Shown piece after piece: positions 11,018 to 19,583 of a stretch of DNA of 42,280 nt. The DNA is taken from NCBI GenBank assembly GCA_017304135.1, contig JAFLBB010000036.1, forward strand, positions 1-42,280, read 5' to 3'. The DNA is from Acidobacteriota bacterium (GTDB lineage: Bacteria > Acidobacteriota > Terriglobia > Bryobacterales > Bryobacteraceae). The stretch's first letter is position 1. The number at the start of each line of letters is the position of its first letter. Made by a program: the position numbers and the translations under genes. The notes beneath the pieces are model-generated. The model was not told the origin of the DNA. It did not search any database and saw nothing but the letters and a program-made list of their open reading frames with translations.

Positions 11018-12423
11018 GCCAGCACCTCCTTCACCACCCGTGCCGGCGTCACTCCCACCAGCGATTCGTCGCGTCCTTCATAGAAGAAAGTGTTCTTCGC
11101 GTAGTCCACGCCCAGCAAATGCTGCACCGTTGCGTGAATATCTGCGTGCCCGAGCGTAAACTCCGGAATCGCCGCGTATCCCAAATCATCCGTCTGCCCG
11201 TAGTCGTACCCGCGCTTCACGCCGGCGCCTGCCATCCACATCGAGAACCCATATGGATTGTGATCGCGCCCCGGCGCATTCACCCGCGCCTCGATCGTCG
11301 GCAGCCGTCCAAACTCGCCCGACCACACCACCAACGTGTCCCGCAACATCCCGCGTTGGTCCAGATCCGTCAGCAGCGCCGACATCCCCTGGTCGATCCT
11401 GTGGCACAAGCCCGGCAATTGTCCGCCGATGTTTGAGTGCGTGTCCCACCCCCCCCCGCCATACACCTGCACAAACCGCACACCGCTTTCCACCAGCCGC
11501 CGCGCCATCAGGCAATGCTTGCCGAACTCGCCCGAGCCCGCCTCGTTCACGCCATACAACTTCCGCGTAGCCTCACTCTCGCTTGAAAGATCGGCCACCC
11601 GCAACGCCTCCAACTGCATCCGCGCCGCCAATTCATAGTTGGCGATGCGCGCCTCCAGATCCTGATCCAGCGGATGATGCGACTTCTGTTCCCGGTTCAA
11701 CTCGTTCACCAGTTTCAGCAGCCGCGCCTGCTCCTCCTCGCCCATCGACTCCGGCCGCTTGATATTGAAAATCGGCGCCTGCTCATCGGCACGCATCGAC
11801 GTCCCGCTAAACACCGGCGGCAACCACGCCGACGAATGTGCCCGCGCCCCGATCGATGCCCCCTCACCCAACGCAATGTAGGCCGGCAGATTCGCGTTCT
11901 CCGTCCCCAGCGCATACGCCACCCACGCCCCCATGCTCGGAAACCCAGTGAACCCGCGCCCTGTCACGAAGGTGAACTGCGCCGTCGAATGGTCAATCCG
12001 GTCCGTCCGCATCGAACGGATGAAACTCACCTTGTCCACCACCTTCTGGAAATGCGGCAGCAGATTCGAAATCTCACGCCCGCTCTGGCCACACCTGGTG
12101 AATGCCCACGGGCTCGCCATGATCTCCTGCGATCCGTTCAAAGCCCGCCCCTTGATCTCAAAGGGCGCCGGCTTGCCGTCATATTTCCTCAACACAGGCT
12201 TCGGATCGAACATGTCGATCGTCGACGGCCCCCCGCCGACATAAATGAAGATCACGTTCTTCGCCTTCGGCGCGAAGTGTGGCTTCTTTGGCGCCAGATT
12301 GTACACGGGCAGGGAACTCGCCGCCGCCCTCTGCTCAAACGCCATCATCGAGCCCAGCGCCATCCCGCCAAAGCCCGTTGCCGCTTCGCGTAGCGCGTCC
12401 CGTCGTGAAAGATATCGCTTCAT
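11014..12423 (-). CDS. DUF1501 family Tat-exported protein
   Basis: DUF1501 protein, an alkaline-phosphatase/sulfatase-fold family of unknown activity that is nearly always encoded beside DUF1549/DUF1553 haem proteins. The leader SRRDALREAATGFGGMALGSMM carries a twin-arginine motif. Typical family blocks are visible: NVIFIYVGGGPSTIDMFDPKP, RCGQSGREISNLLPHFQ, HSTAQFTFVTGRGFTGFPSMGAW, RFVQVYGGGGWDTHSNI, VVWSGEFGRLPTIE and GRDHNPYGFSMWMAGAGVKRG (each shorter than, or broken from, its full family block). It starts 15 bp after the DUF1549/1553 stop and ends overlapping the sugar isomerase start. The steady pairing suggests the two proteins work as one exported unit, the haem partner passing electrons; this is inference. 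Confidence 0.92.
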   Translation of the reverse strand: MKRYLSRRDALREAATGFGGMALGSMMAFEQRAAASSLPVYNLAPKKPHFAPKAKNVIFIYVGGGPSTIDMFDPKPVLRKYDGKPAPFEIKGRALNGSQEIMASPWAFTRCGQSGREISNLLPHFQKVVDKVSFIRSMRTDRIDHSTAQFTFVTGRGFTGFPSMGAWVAYALGTENANLPAYIALGEGASIGARAHSSAWLPPVFSGTSMRADEQAPIFNIKRPESMGEEEQARLLKLVNELNREQKSHHPLDQDLEARIANYELAARMQLEALRVADLSSESEATRKLYGVNEAGSGEFGKHCLMARRLVESGVRFVQVYGGGGWDTHSNIGGQLPGLCHRIDQGMSALLTDLDQRGMLRDTLVVWSGEFGRLPTIEARVNAPGRDHNPYGFSMWMAGAGVKRGYDYGQTDDLGYAAIPEFTLGHADIHATVQHLLGVDYAKNTFFYEGRDESLVGVTPARVVKEVLA

Positions 12424-12438
12424 GGCTGTCTTCCTGAC

Positions 12439-15003
12439 TCAATACACATATAGAAAATCGTTCGCGCCGAAGATCGCCTGCACAAACAAGCGCAATCCCT
12501 CGGCCGTATCCTTCGACGCAGCCAGCGCCGCCTTGCCCAATTCCAACTCCCGCGCTGTCCCTAGCCGCGCATACGCCGCCACGAACGCCCGCTCCAGCGC
12601 AGCATCGCCGTCGCCCCTGGTCTGCTCGAGCAAGCGCCCCGCGAACGCCTTCGTCGCCCGCATCATCAGCGGACTGTTCAGCAGCGCCAGCGATTGTATC
12701 GGCAGCGCCGACCGGAATCGCTGCGCCTGGTTGTCGGCGGTCATATTCGGCTGGTCGAACGCATGTAAGAATGCAACCGGCCTCGTCCGGTGCTGCGCGA
12801 TGTAAATGCTCCGCCGGTTCGCGTCGCCCTTCGCTTCATCCTCCAACCACTGACCATCAGCCCCGCGCTTGATCGGCTCCTGCCGCCCGAACATTTTCGG
12901 ACTTAATAGTCCGCTCACCAGCAGCATCGAATCCCGCACTGCCTCTGCCTCGATCCGCAACGGTGGCTTCCGCCACAACAACCGCGCCGAAGGATCCGCG
13001 GCCAACTGCTCGGACTGTTCCATCGAATCTTGCCGGTACACCTGCGACATCATGATCGACTTGGTCAGCCATTTCAAATCCCAGCCGCGCTCCTGGAACT
13101 CCACCGCCAGGTAGTCCAACAGCTCAGGATGCGTCGGCTTCTCGCCCTGCCTGCCGAAATCGTCCACCGAGCGCACAATCCCCTCGCCAAAATGGAATTG
13201 CCACACGCGGTTCACAAACACCCGCGCCACCAGCGGGTTGTCACGCGACACCATCCACTTGGCCAGCGTCAACCGCCGCCCCGTGTGGTTCCACTCCGGA
13301 TGCGCCGCCGGATCGGGGAAAGCAAACGGCTTCGCCGGATCGTCCAGCACCGCCGGAATCCCCGCCTTCACCTCGGCCCCCGGCGCCAGGTAATTTCCTC
13401 GCTGCAGGATGTATGTCGGCGATGGCGTCTTCGATACGTCCCACGCCGCCTCGATGTAGTTTGGATTGATTTCAGAGTTTTTCTTCCGCCGTGCCGCTCG
13501 CCTGTCGATCAAGTCCTGCTTCCACTTCAGCAACTCCGGATACCGTGCCTCCATCTCCTTGTCCGAAATGAAATCCTTCGCCGCTGACCGGTCAATCTCC
13601 AGGTCCGGATCGTTCTCAATCACCAGCCGGATCTGTCCCCGCGCCGCTTCCGACATGTCCCCGCCCGCCTTCAACGTCGCCCGGAACTGCTGATAGGTCG
13701 CCTCCAGCAAATCCTCCAGTTTCCGGATCGTCTTGGCGTCCGTGCTCGTCACGTCCTTGATCCACATCTCGCGTTGTTCGAGCGGAATGTCCGGAATGAT
13801 CCGTCCCGGCCACGGCCCATAGGAAAGGTTTGCCGCCAGCCAGTTCTCCGGATCGAACACCGCCTGGTACGCCGCCGTCAGTTTGTAGTAGTCCTTTTGC
13901 AGAATCGGATCGAACTTGTGGTCATGGCACTTCGCGCACCCGATCGTCAGCCCCGTCAGCGCCGATAGCGACGTCTCCACCGACTTCTGCAACGCATCGA
14001 AATACTTGTCTACTTCGTAGATTGTCTGATTGTCGGTGATGTCCGCCGTCGTCCGAAGGAAACCCGTCGCAATCAACGCCTCGCGCTGCTCCTCGGTCGG
14101 CTGCAACTTGTGGTCGTAGTTGACAAGCTGATCACCCGCCATCTGCTCCACGAGGAACCGGTCAATCGGCTTGTTGGAATGGAACGCGCGAATCACATAA
14201 TCGCGGTACTTGTAGGAAACCTCCCGATCCACATCGCCGGCATCCCCACGCGAATCCGAATACCCCGCCACATCCAGCCAGTGCCGCCCCCAATGCTCAC
14301 CATACCGAGGCGACGCCAGCAGTTTGTCCACCAGCTTCTCCCACGCCTCCGGCGACTTGTCTTCCAAAAACTCTCGCCCTTCGGCTTCTGTCGGCGGCAA
14401 TCCCGTCAGCCCCAGGTAGGCCCGCCGCAGCAGGTTCAGCCTGCCCGCCTCTCCCTGTAACTTCCAGCCGCGCTCCTCCAGCTTCGCCTGAACGAACCGG
14501 TCAATCTCGGTCCTGACCAGTTCCTCATGCTTCACCCCCGGGGCCGCCGGCTTCACCGGCCGTTGGAACGACCACCACTTCCGCGCTTCCGGCGTTATCA
14601 CCTTCGCCTCGCGCTCGGCCTCACGCGCGTCCAACTCCTGTCTCGGGAATCGCCCCTGCTCAATGTAGGCATGAAGCGTCTGCTGGTTCGCCTTCGACAA
14701 GGTCCCGCCCATCGGCATCTTGCCCGACTGGATCATAATCCACAACAGGCTATTCCCGGGCTTGCCCGGCGCAATCACCGGACCGCTCGCCCCGCCCGCC
14801 ATCACACCCGCAAACGTCGACAAGTCCAACCCGCCCATCTTCTGCTTCGGGTTGTGACACTTGTTACAGCTCTTCTCCAGAATCGGGAGCACTTCGTCCT
14901 TAAATAACGGAGCGCGCTGGGCCAACGCAGCCCCGCACGTCAAAAGAGACACAGCGACACAAATAACAACACGATTCCTAGCCTGCATTCCGACTGTTGT
15001 CAT
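12439..15003 (-). CDS. DUF1549/DUF1553 protein with N-terminal PSCyt1 haem domain
   Basis: Large exported protein of the Planctomycete-type cytochrome family. From the ATG at 15003 (854 aa; a TTG at 15027 and an ATG at 14988 are alternatives) it has a hydrophobic leader and a c-type haem motif, CNKCH, at residues 46-50. The MGGLDLS and SGKMPMGG signature of the PSCyt1 domain follows. A DUF1549 (PSCyt2) region has AYLGLTGLPPTEAE and HWGRHWLDVAGYSDS, then a second haem-like motif, CAKCHDHKFDP. The C-terminal DUF1553 (PSD1) region contains NRVWQFHFGEGIVRSVDDFG and HPELLDYLAVEF. The role is unknown; c-type haems point to a redox function in the periplasm. It is the first gene of the minus-strand run and is divergent from the creatininase-like gene, with only 27 bp between the two starts. 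Confidence 0.9.
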   Translation of the reverse strand: MTTVGMQARNRVVICVAVSLLTCGAALAQRAPLFKDEVLPILEKSCNKCHNPKQKMGGLDLSTFAGVMAGGASGPVIAPGKPGNSLLWIMIQSGKMPMGGTLSKANQQTLHAYIEQGRFPRQELDAREAEREAKVITPEARKWWSFQRPVKPAAPGVKHEELVRTEIDRFVQAKLEERGWKLQGEAGRLNLLRRAYLGLTGLPPTEAEGREFLEDKSPEAWEKLVDKLLASPRYGEHWGRHWLDVAGYSDSRGDAGDVDREVSYKYRDYVIRAFHSNKPIDRFLVEQMAGDQLVNYDHKLQPTEEQREALIATGFLRTTADITDNQTIYEVDKYFDALQKSVETSLSALTGLTIGCAKCHDHKFDPILQKDYYKLTAAYQAVFDPENWLAANLSYGPWPGRIIPDIPLEQREMWIKDVTSTDAKTIRKLEDLLEATYQQFRATLKAGGDMSEAARGQIRLVIENDPDLEIDRSAAKDFISDKEMEARYPELLKWKQDLIDRRAARRKKNSEINPNYIEAAWDVSKTPSPTYILQRGNYLAPGAEVKAGIPAVLDDPAKPFAFPDPAAHPEWNHTGRRLTLAKWMVSRDNPLVARVFVNRVWQFHFGEGIVRSVDDFGRQGEKPTHPELLDYLAVEFQERGWDLKWLTKSIMMSQVYRQDSMEQSEQLAADPSARLLWRKPPLRIEAEAVRDSMLLVSGLLSPKMFGRQEPIKRGADGQWLEDEAKGDANRRSIYIAQHRTRPVAFLHAFDQPNMTADNQAQRFRSALPIQSLALLNSPLMMRATKAFAGRLLEQTRGDGDAALERAFVAAYARLGTARELELGKAALAASKDTAEGLRLFVQAIFGANDFLYVY

Positions 15004-15030
15004 ATCATACGCTTCGCAGGAACACAAACG

Positions 15031-15963
15031 ATGTCCCCCATACCAGCCATTGCCGCCATCGCCATCATCGCCGCCCTACCCGTGGCCGCCCAAATCCGCC
15101 CTCTTCACACGCGCGACCTCACCCGCCTCAGCCAGCCCCAGGTCGCAGCCCAATTGAAGACATCCGACGTTATCTTCATCCCCGTCGGCGCCGTGGAAAC
15201 AAACGGCATCCAGCCCAGCGCCCGCGACTACGTCTCCCCCCTCGCCTTCGCAATGGCCATGGCCGGCGACACTGGCGGGCTCTACATGCCCGGCCTCATC
15301 TGGTCCTACCCAGGCACCACCATTCCCGCGCCCTCCACCATCCAGAACTCACCCGGCGAAGGCACGCGCTTCCTCAAGCACCTCGCCTATTCGCTCCTCC
15401 GCCAGGGTTTCCGCCGCCAGGTCTATCTCTCCTACAGCCACGGCCCCGCCCCGCTCACTGCTGGAGCCCTCGTCCGCGAGTTCTTCGACGAAACCCGCGT
15501 TCCCATCCTCTACATCAACCTCGACACCTACCTCCCGCGCCTCCAACTCAAGAACGACGAACGCCACCGCATCCTCTACGGCGCTCACTGGATGACCGGA
15601 CGCATCATGGACCTCGCCCTGCGCGGCGAATACGGCGACGCCGAATCCCACGCCTCCGCTCCGCCTCCGCCCAACACCGGGCTCGCCACCCTTGGCCGCC
15701 TCGGCTTCTCCGGCAGCCTCTCGCTCGGCTCCTGGATCAACGATGTCATGGCCCACGGCCCCAACGCCGAACTTCCTGCCACCGCCGCAGAACGCGAAGA
15801 ATGGGGCCGCCACGGCCAGCGCCAGATCGAAGCCATCGTCCAGCGCATGCGCATGAAGGAGGCCATGGAAGCCCTCCGCCAGCATGACCGCTACACCCAG
15901 GAAGTCATCGTCCCCCGCCTCCGCCAGTGGATGCCCGAAGCCCAAGAATCGCCACGAGAATAA
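15031..15963 (+). CDS. Exported creatininase-fold protein, metal site altered
   Basis: Member of the creatininase/creatinine amidohydrolase superfamily, whose classical members are zinc or manganese amidohydrolases. An N-terminal signal peptide (MSPIPAIAAIAIIAALPVAAQ) is present, which is unusual for cytoplasmic creatininase but common in Bryobacteraceae relatives. The family block V-P-x-G-[ST]-x-E-Q-H-G is here IPVGAVETNG at residues 50-59: Glu56 is kept, while the metal-binding His is Asn58; Asp66 may match the later ligand. The W-x-Y-P-G-T-x segment (91-97) fits the family, and the usual NGHGGN loop is YSHGPAP with His137. AGGAA lies 8 nt upstream of the ATG. Because ligands are changed, catalytic activity by the standard mechanism is doubtful; it might use a different metal site or be non-enzymatic. 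Confidence 0.72.
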   Translation: MSPIPAIAAIAIIAALPVAAQIRPLHTRDLTRLSQPQVAAQLKTSDVIFIPVGAVETNGIQPSARDYVSPLAFAMAMAGDTGGLYMPGLIWSYPGTTIPAPSTIQNSPGEGTRFLKHLAYSLLRQGFRRQVYLSYSHGPAPLTAGALVREFFDETRVPILYINLDTYLPRLQLKNDERHRILYGAHWMTGRIMDLALRGEYGDAESHASAPPPPNTGLATLGRLGFSGSLSLGSWINDVMAHGPNAELPATAAEREEWGRHGQRQIEAIVQRMRMKEAMEALRQHDRYTQEVIVPRLRQWMPEAQESPRE

Positions 15964-16040
15964 GTCGCACCGCTCCGCGCCGGCCGGAACTTCTCATCCA
16001 ATTCTCATCTCCGCATCATCTGGTCCCGCCCCACGTGGCC

Positions 16041-16046
16041 TATACT
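16041..16046 (+). promoter_or_regulatory. Candidate -10 element (TATACT), possible leaderless start
   Basis: TATACT stands 8 nt before the ATG at 16055, so transcription would begin at, or within a few bases of, the start codon. No ribosome-binding sequence precedes that ATG. No good -35 is seen. Single-hexamer evidence, so weak. Confidence 0.35.
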
Positions 16047-16054
16047 CGCCTCCA

Positions 16055-16363
16055 ATGCACATCCAAATCGTCCACTTCAACCTCAACGGGATCACCCAGT
16101 CTGAATACGAGCAGGCTTGCGAAACTCAGTTCGCACCCGCCTTCCGTGACGTCCCCGGCCTGCTCTCCAAGGTCTGGCTGAGCGACCCAGCTACCAACAC
16201 CTATGGCGGCGTCTACACCTGGCGCGACCGTGCGGCCATGGACGAGTACTTCCAATCCCCCCTGTTCCAGGCCGTCGCCTCTCACCCCAACTTCGCCAAC
16301 ATCACATCACGCGACTTCGAGGTCCTCGAACAGCCCACCCGAGTCACACGCGGAATCGTTTAG
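16055..16363 (+). CDS. YdhR-like small monooxygenase-fold protein
   Basis: A 102-residue dimeric alpha+beta-barrel protein resembling the YdhR family of putative monooxygenases. Seen: an N-terminal strand IQIVHFNLNGIT, then QFAPAFRDVPGLLSKVWLSDPATN (a loading helix and PGLLxKVW motif), GGVYTWRDRAAMDEYFQSPLF and a final strand with DFEVLEQPTRVTRGI. This order and spacing match YdhR. I start at the ATG at 16055, because upstream in-frame residues are low-complexity and lack family similarity. It is followed after only 9 bp by the STAND regulator gene, so the two may be co-transcribed. Members are proposed to oxidise aromatic or quinone-like compounds without cofactors, but the substrate here is unknown. 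Confidence 0.8.
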   Translation: MHIQIVHFNLNGITQSEYEQACETQFAPAFRDVPGLLSKVWLSDPATNTYGGVYTWRDRAAMDEYFQSPLFQAVASHPNFANITSRDFEVLEQPTRVTRGIV

Positions 16364-16372
16364 CCTAGCCTC

Positions 16373-18319
16373 ATGGCCGAGCCACGGCGCGTCAAGGAAA
16401 TCCTCGCGGAAAGGGCCTCGGAGAATTTCATTGGCCGCCGCCAGGAACTCGCCCAGCTGTTGACCTGCCTCGACGCCGCTGGCCCTATCGTGACCTGGGT
16501 CCATGGCATCGCCGGGATTGGCAAATCGGCCCTACTGGCCGAATTCCGCGCCTGGGCCGCCACTCGTGGAGCCGCCGTCGTCTCCCTCGATTGCCGGCTC
16601 ATTGAGCCCACCCCCGCCGGACTACAACGCGCACTCGGCGGCCTCCTCTCAACCGCGCCCGGCCAGCGGACCGTCTTCCTCCTGGACTCCTACGAGGCTC
16701 TGCTACTCCTCGACTCCTGGCTCCGGCTGACGTTCGTTCCCGAACTCGACGGGAACATCCGCATCGTAATCGCCAGCCGTTACCCGCCGAATGCCGCCTG
16801 GCTCCTTGCCCTCGAATGGCAAGGCCTGTTCTGCGCCATTCACCTGCGTGACCTCGCTTCCCACGAAGCGATCGACCTGCTCTCCCGCTCCGGCTTCACC
16901 CTACCGGATGCCCGCCGCATTCTGCATTTTGCCGGAGGACATCCGCTCGCCCTGCGTCTGGCCATCTGCTCCGCGGTCCAATCCGCCGGCGGCTACGATC
17001 CCAGTCTGACGTCGGTACTCATCCACCAACTCGCCGCGCTTTACCTGGAAGGTATCCCCGACCCCGCCACGCGCACCGCCCTCGAAGCCGCCTCGGTGGT
17101 GCGCTGCCTCACCCGCTCTCTCCTGCAAGCCATGCTGCCGGAAGTCGCCGCGGATGTCTACGGCCGGCTCGCTGGCTCCACCTTCTTCGAACCTGTCCGG
17201 GAAGGGCTCATTCTCCACGAAGCCGTGCGTGACGCCGTCGCCTCCGTCCTACGCTCTTCTGATCCGCACCGCTTCCTAACCTATCGCCTCGCCGCCTGGC
17301 GCCAACTCCGCTCGGAAGCCGCTTCCGCCAACCGCGATCAGATGTGGGCCTACACCAGCGGCATGATCTACCTCATCCAAAACCCCGTCGTCCGCGAGGC
17401 GTTCTTCCCCGCTCATCACCAGGCCGTGAGTGTGGAACACGCTACCCCGGCCGACGCCGTGCCGATTCTCGAGTTGATCGACACCCACGAAACACCCGCC
17501 TCCGCCGCCATTCTGCGGAACTGGTGGAGCCACGCGCCTGCCGCCTTCCGCGCTGTCCGCGACGAGTCGGGACTGACTACCGGCTTCTACCTCTACCTCG
17601 AACTTCGCGAACGCGGCCTCCCCCGCATGGACGCCGATCCCCTAACGCGCGCCTGGCGGCGTCACCTCCGCGACAACCCCATCCCGCCACAGCAAACTGC
17701 CGTCTTCCTCCGCCGCTGGCTCAGCGCTACCGCCGGTGAACTCCCCTCGCCCGTCCAAGCCGCTTGCTGGCTTGACGTCAAGCGCTCTTACATGGAACTC
17801 CGGCCGCGTCTGCGCCGCTGCTACCTTTCACTGTGCAACCTCGAAGTTTTCGGCCCCACCGCACAAACACTCGGCTTCCAGATCATCAAAGACGCCTCCG
17901 TCACCCTCGACGGCGTCACCCACCATCTCGCTGTGCTCGACTTCGGCCCCGGTTCCGTCGATGCCTGGCTGTCCACCCTTGCCGCCGCCGAACTTCGTCT
18001 CGACCCAGATCATGTTGGCTCCGCCGTCGACGGCCTCCCAGGTCTTCTCGATGAAGATTCGCGCGAACTTGTTCTTGGCAACCATCGCGTCTCCCTTACC
18101 GTGCTCGAGTTTGCCCTCCTCCAGTACCTCCACGAGCGTCCCGGCAAGGCTGTCTCCCGCGCCGAACTCCTGCAACACGTCTGGCGCAGCCGCGCCTCCG
18201 ATTCAGCCAGCAACGTCGTGGATGTAGTCGTCCGCTCCGTGCGCAAGAAACTCGGCGCCCACGCACCCCGGCTTGCCACTATCCGCGGCTTCGGCTACAC
18301 CCTGCGTCCAGGGGCGTGA
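16373..18319 (+). CDS. STAND-type ATPase with C-terminal OmpR/PhoB winged helix
   Basis: Signal-dependent transcription factor with an unusual build. Near the N-terminus is a P-loop NTPase of the AAA/STAND type: FIGRRQELAQL, then Walker A in VHGIAGIGKSALL (about residues 43-55) and Walker B VFLLDSYE (101-108), followed by a sensor-like IRIVIASRYPP. The middle, about 250-560, is helical and presumably the sensing or oligomerisation part. Residues about 565-646 form an OmpR/PhoB-type winged helix: LTVLEFALLQYLHERPG, SRAELLQHVWR, SNVVDVVVRSVRKKLG and TIRGFGYTL. STAND regulators usually carry LuxR-type or N-terminal BTAD/winged-helix domains; here the wing is C-terminal. By analogy ATP binding would drive oligomerisation on DNA. 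The stop overlaps an in-frame GTG of the next gene, suggesting an operon. The inducer is unknown. Confidence 0.82.
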   Translation: MAEPRRVKEILAERASENFIGRRQELAQLLTCLDAAGPIVTWVHGIAGIGKSALLAEFRAWAATRGAAVVSLDCRLIEPTPAGLQRALGGLLSTAPGQRTVFLLDSYEALLLLDSWLRLTFVPELDGNIRIVIASRYPPNAAWLLALEWQGLFCAIHLRDLASHEAIDLLSRSGFTLPDARRILHFAGGHPLALRLAICSAVQSAGGYDPSLTSVLIHQLAALYLEGIPDPATRTALEAASVVRCLTRSLLQAMLPEVAADVYGRLAGSTFFEPVREGLILHEAVRDAVASVLRSSDPHRFLTYRLAAWRQLRSEAASANRDQMWAYTSGMIYLIQNPVVREAFFPAHHQAVSVEHATPADAVPILELIDTHETPASAAILRNWWSHAPAAFRAVRDESGLTTGFYLYLELRERGLPRMDADPLTRAWRRHLRDNPIPPQQTAVFLRRWLSATAGELPSPVQAACWLDVKRSYMELRPRLRRCYLSLCNLEVFGPTAQTLGFQIIKDASVTLDGVTHHLAVLDFGPGSVDAWLSTLAAAELRLDPDHVGSAVDGLPGLLDEDSRELVLGNHRVSLTVLEFALLQYLHERPGKAVSRAELLQHVWRSRASDSASNVVDVVVRSVRKKLGAHAPRLATIRGFGYTLRPGA

Positions 18320-18378
18320 GGCAGCCAGAGCGCCGCGAACCCTCTTCCTGCTCTCCGAGCCAGCCGATGGAGTGGATT

Positions 18379-19422
18379 ATGCCGGATTGGCGCAAGCTCG
18401 AGGCGTTTCTTGACACTTACCCCGCCTTCTCCAAGGAGGGCCCCACCGCGTGTGCGGAATTCTGGCATGCCCTGCCACCCCCCGAGTGGGGTGACATGCT
18501 GATCGAAGTCCTCACCCGCTACCGCCGCTTGCACCAGCAGCGAGTGCCGCTGGAAGATCAGAGCCAACACGGCTTGAGTTGCGCTCTCAACGAACTGGCA
18601 TCAGTCTGCTATTCCCTGCAGCCGCAACTGACCGAAGAACATGCTCTCGCCGTCTTGAGAACCTCCTTCCACACTTGCGGCCACGGAACCGACACACGCC
18701 CCCCGCTTGATCTCGCCCTCCAGCACTTCGATTCCAAACCCTATACTCCAGAACTCTTCGAGGCCGCCCGCGCCTACCGCAAGGCGCTCAGCCACTCCCG
18801 CGCCATTACAGCGCAGGCTCTCAAGACCCGCATCGAGTTCATCCTCTGGCAGGACTGGAACAACTCGCGGAAGTGGAAAACCTGCTGGGCAACCCACATC
18901 CGCGCCAGTATCACCGCCATGCCCGCCGCCGAACGTGTCCTGTGGAGCGCCCTGTTTCAACGCTTCTCCCCGCTGCCCTGGACCACTCCACAACCACAAT
19001 GGCGCGAAGCCTGCTTGCCCGCCCTGGAACGCATTCCGGCAGGTGCGTTTAGCCAACGTGTCATTCAGTGGATGGGCCAGCCGTCACTCACCGCCCGGCC
19101 GGCAATCAGTACCCCCGCCACCCACGCTCTGAAGAACCTGATCTGGTGCGCCGCTTTCCTCCAGGATGCTGAACTGGACCGCAGTTTCATGAGCCTGGTC
19201 GATATCCGCTGGAAATGCAGCGAACCCATGAACAAGGTGGCCGGTGCCCTCGCCTGGCTCTGGAGTCTTCGTGCGCCCACTGCCGCTTTGCCATTTCTGG
19301 AGCGCCTCTACCACCGCTACGGATACCCGGGCGGCAAGATTCAGGACCACTATCGGAACGCACTACGCGCCGTGTCGGGCCCAGTACCGTCCCCTGCTAC
19401 TTCAATCCTCTCATCGCCCTGA
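18379..19422 (+). CDS. Hypothetical protein, helical, partner of the STAND regulator
   Basis: I do not recognise this family. The ATG at 18379 has GGAG 6 nt upstream and gives 347 residues beginning MPDWRKLEAFLDTYPAF; the frame is open back to a GTG at 18316 that overlaps the STAND stop. The protein looks soluble and mostly alpha-helical, with many Trp, Leu and Arg residues and repeated helix-loop units. There is no signal peptide and no membrane segment. A Cys-His-x-Cys-Gly-His-like stretch (TSFHTCGHGTDT) is too short to call a metal site. Codon use is like its neighbours, so it is a real gene. Its position suggests it works with, or is controlled by, the STAND regulator, but nothing in the sequence shows how. 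Confidence 0.7.
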   Translation: MPDWRKLEAFLDTYPAFSKEGPTACAEFWHALPPPEWGDMLIEVLTRYRRLHQQRVPLEDQSQHGLSCALNELASVCYSLQPQLTEEHALAVLRTSFHTCGHGTDTRPPLDLALQHFDSKPYTPELFEAARAYRKALSHSRAITAQALKTRIEFILWQDWNNSRKWKTCWATHIRASITAMPAAERVLWSALFQRFSPLPWTTPQPQWREACLPALERIPAGAFSQRVIQWMGQPSLTARPAISTPATHALKNLIWCAAFLQDAELDRSFMSLVDIRWKCSEPMNKVAGALAWLWSLRAPTAALPFLERLYHRYGYPGGKIQDHYRNALRAVSGPVPSPATSILSSP

Positions 19423-19554
19423 GATCGCTCGATTCCTGTCTCCGGCCGCGCCACATCCAACCCGAGCTCGCCCGCAGCGATCGCCTGCCGGCTCTCCAGC
19501 ACCGGCACTCCAATGCCGCCATGGCCGGGACTTCCTCTCCAATCTCGCGGAGCC

Positions 19555-19582
19555 TACAATATTAGTTAGGAACTTCATTCCT
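19555..19582 (+). promoter_or_regulatory. Candidate promoter/operator before the haem kinase operon
   Basis: TACAAT at 19555-19560 fits a -10 hexamer and would place the transcript start near 19567. Directly downstream is the inverted repeat AGGAA-N5-TTCCT (19568-19582), which touches the ATG at 19584. The sequence GTTAGGAA here also occurs in the palindrome before the ROK gene. No convincing -35. Inference only. Confidence 0.35.
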
Positions 19583-19583
19583 C

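Noticed and set aside
19488..19506. GGCAC...TGC before the haem kinase gene as a sigma-54 promoter
   Set aside because: Spacing between the GG and GC is one base short of the strict rule, and a TACAAT -10 lies nearer the start.
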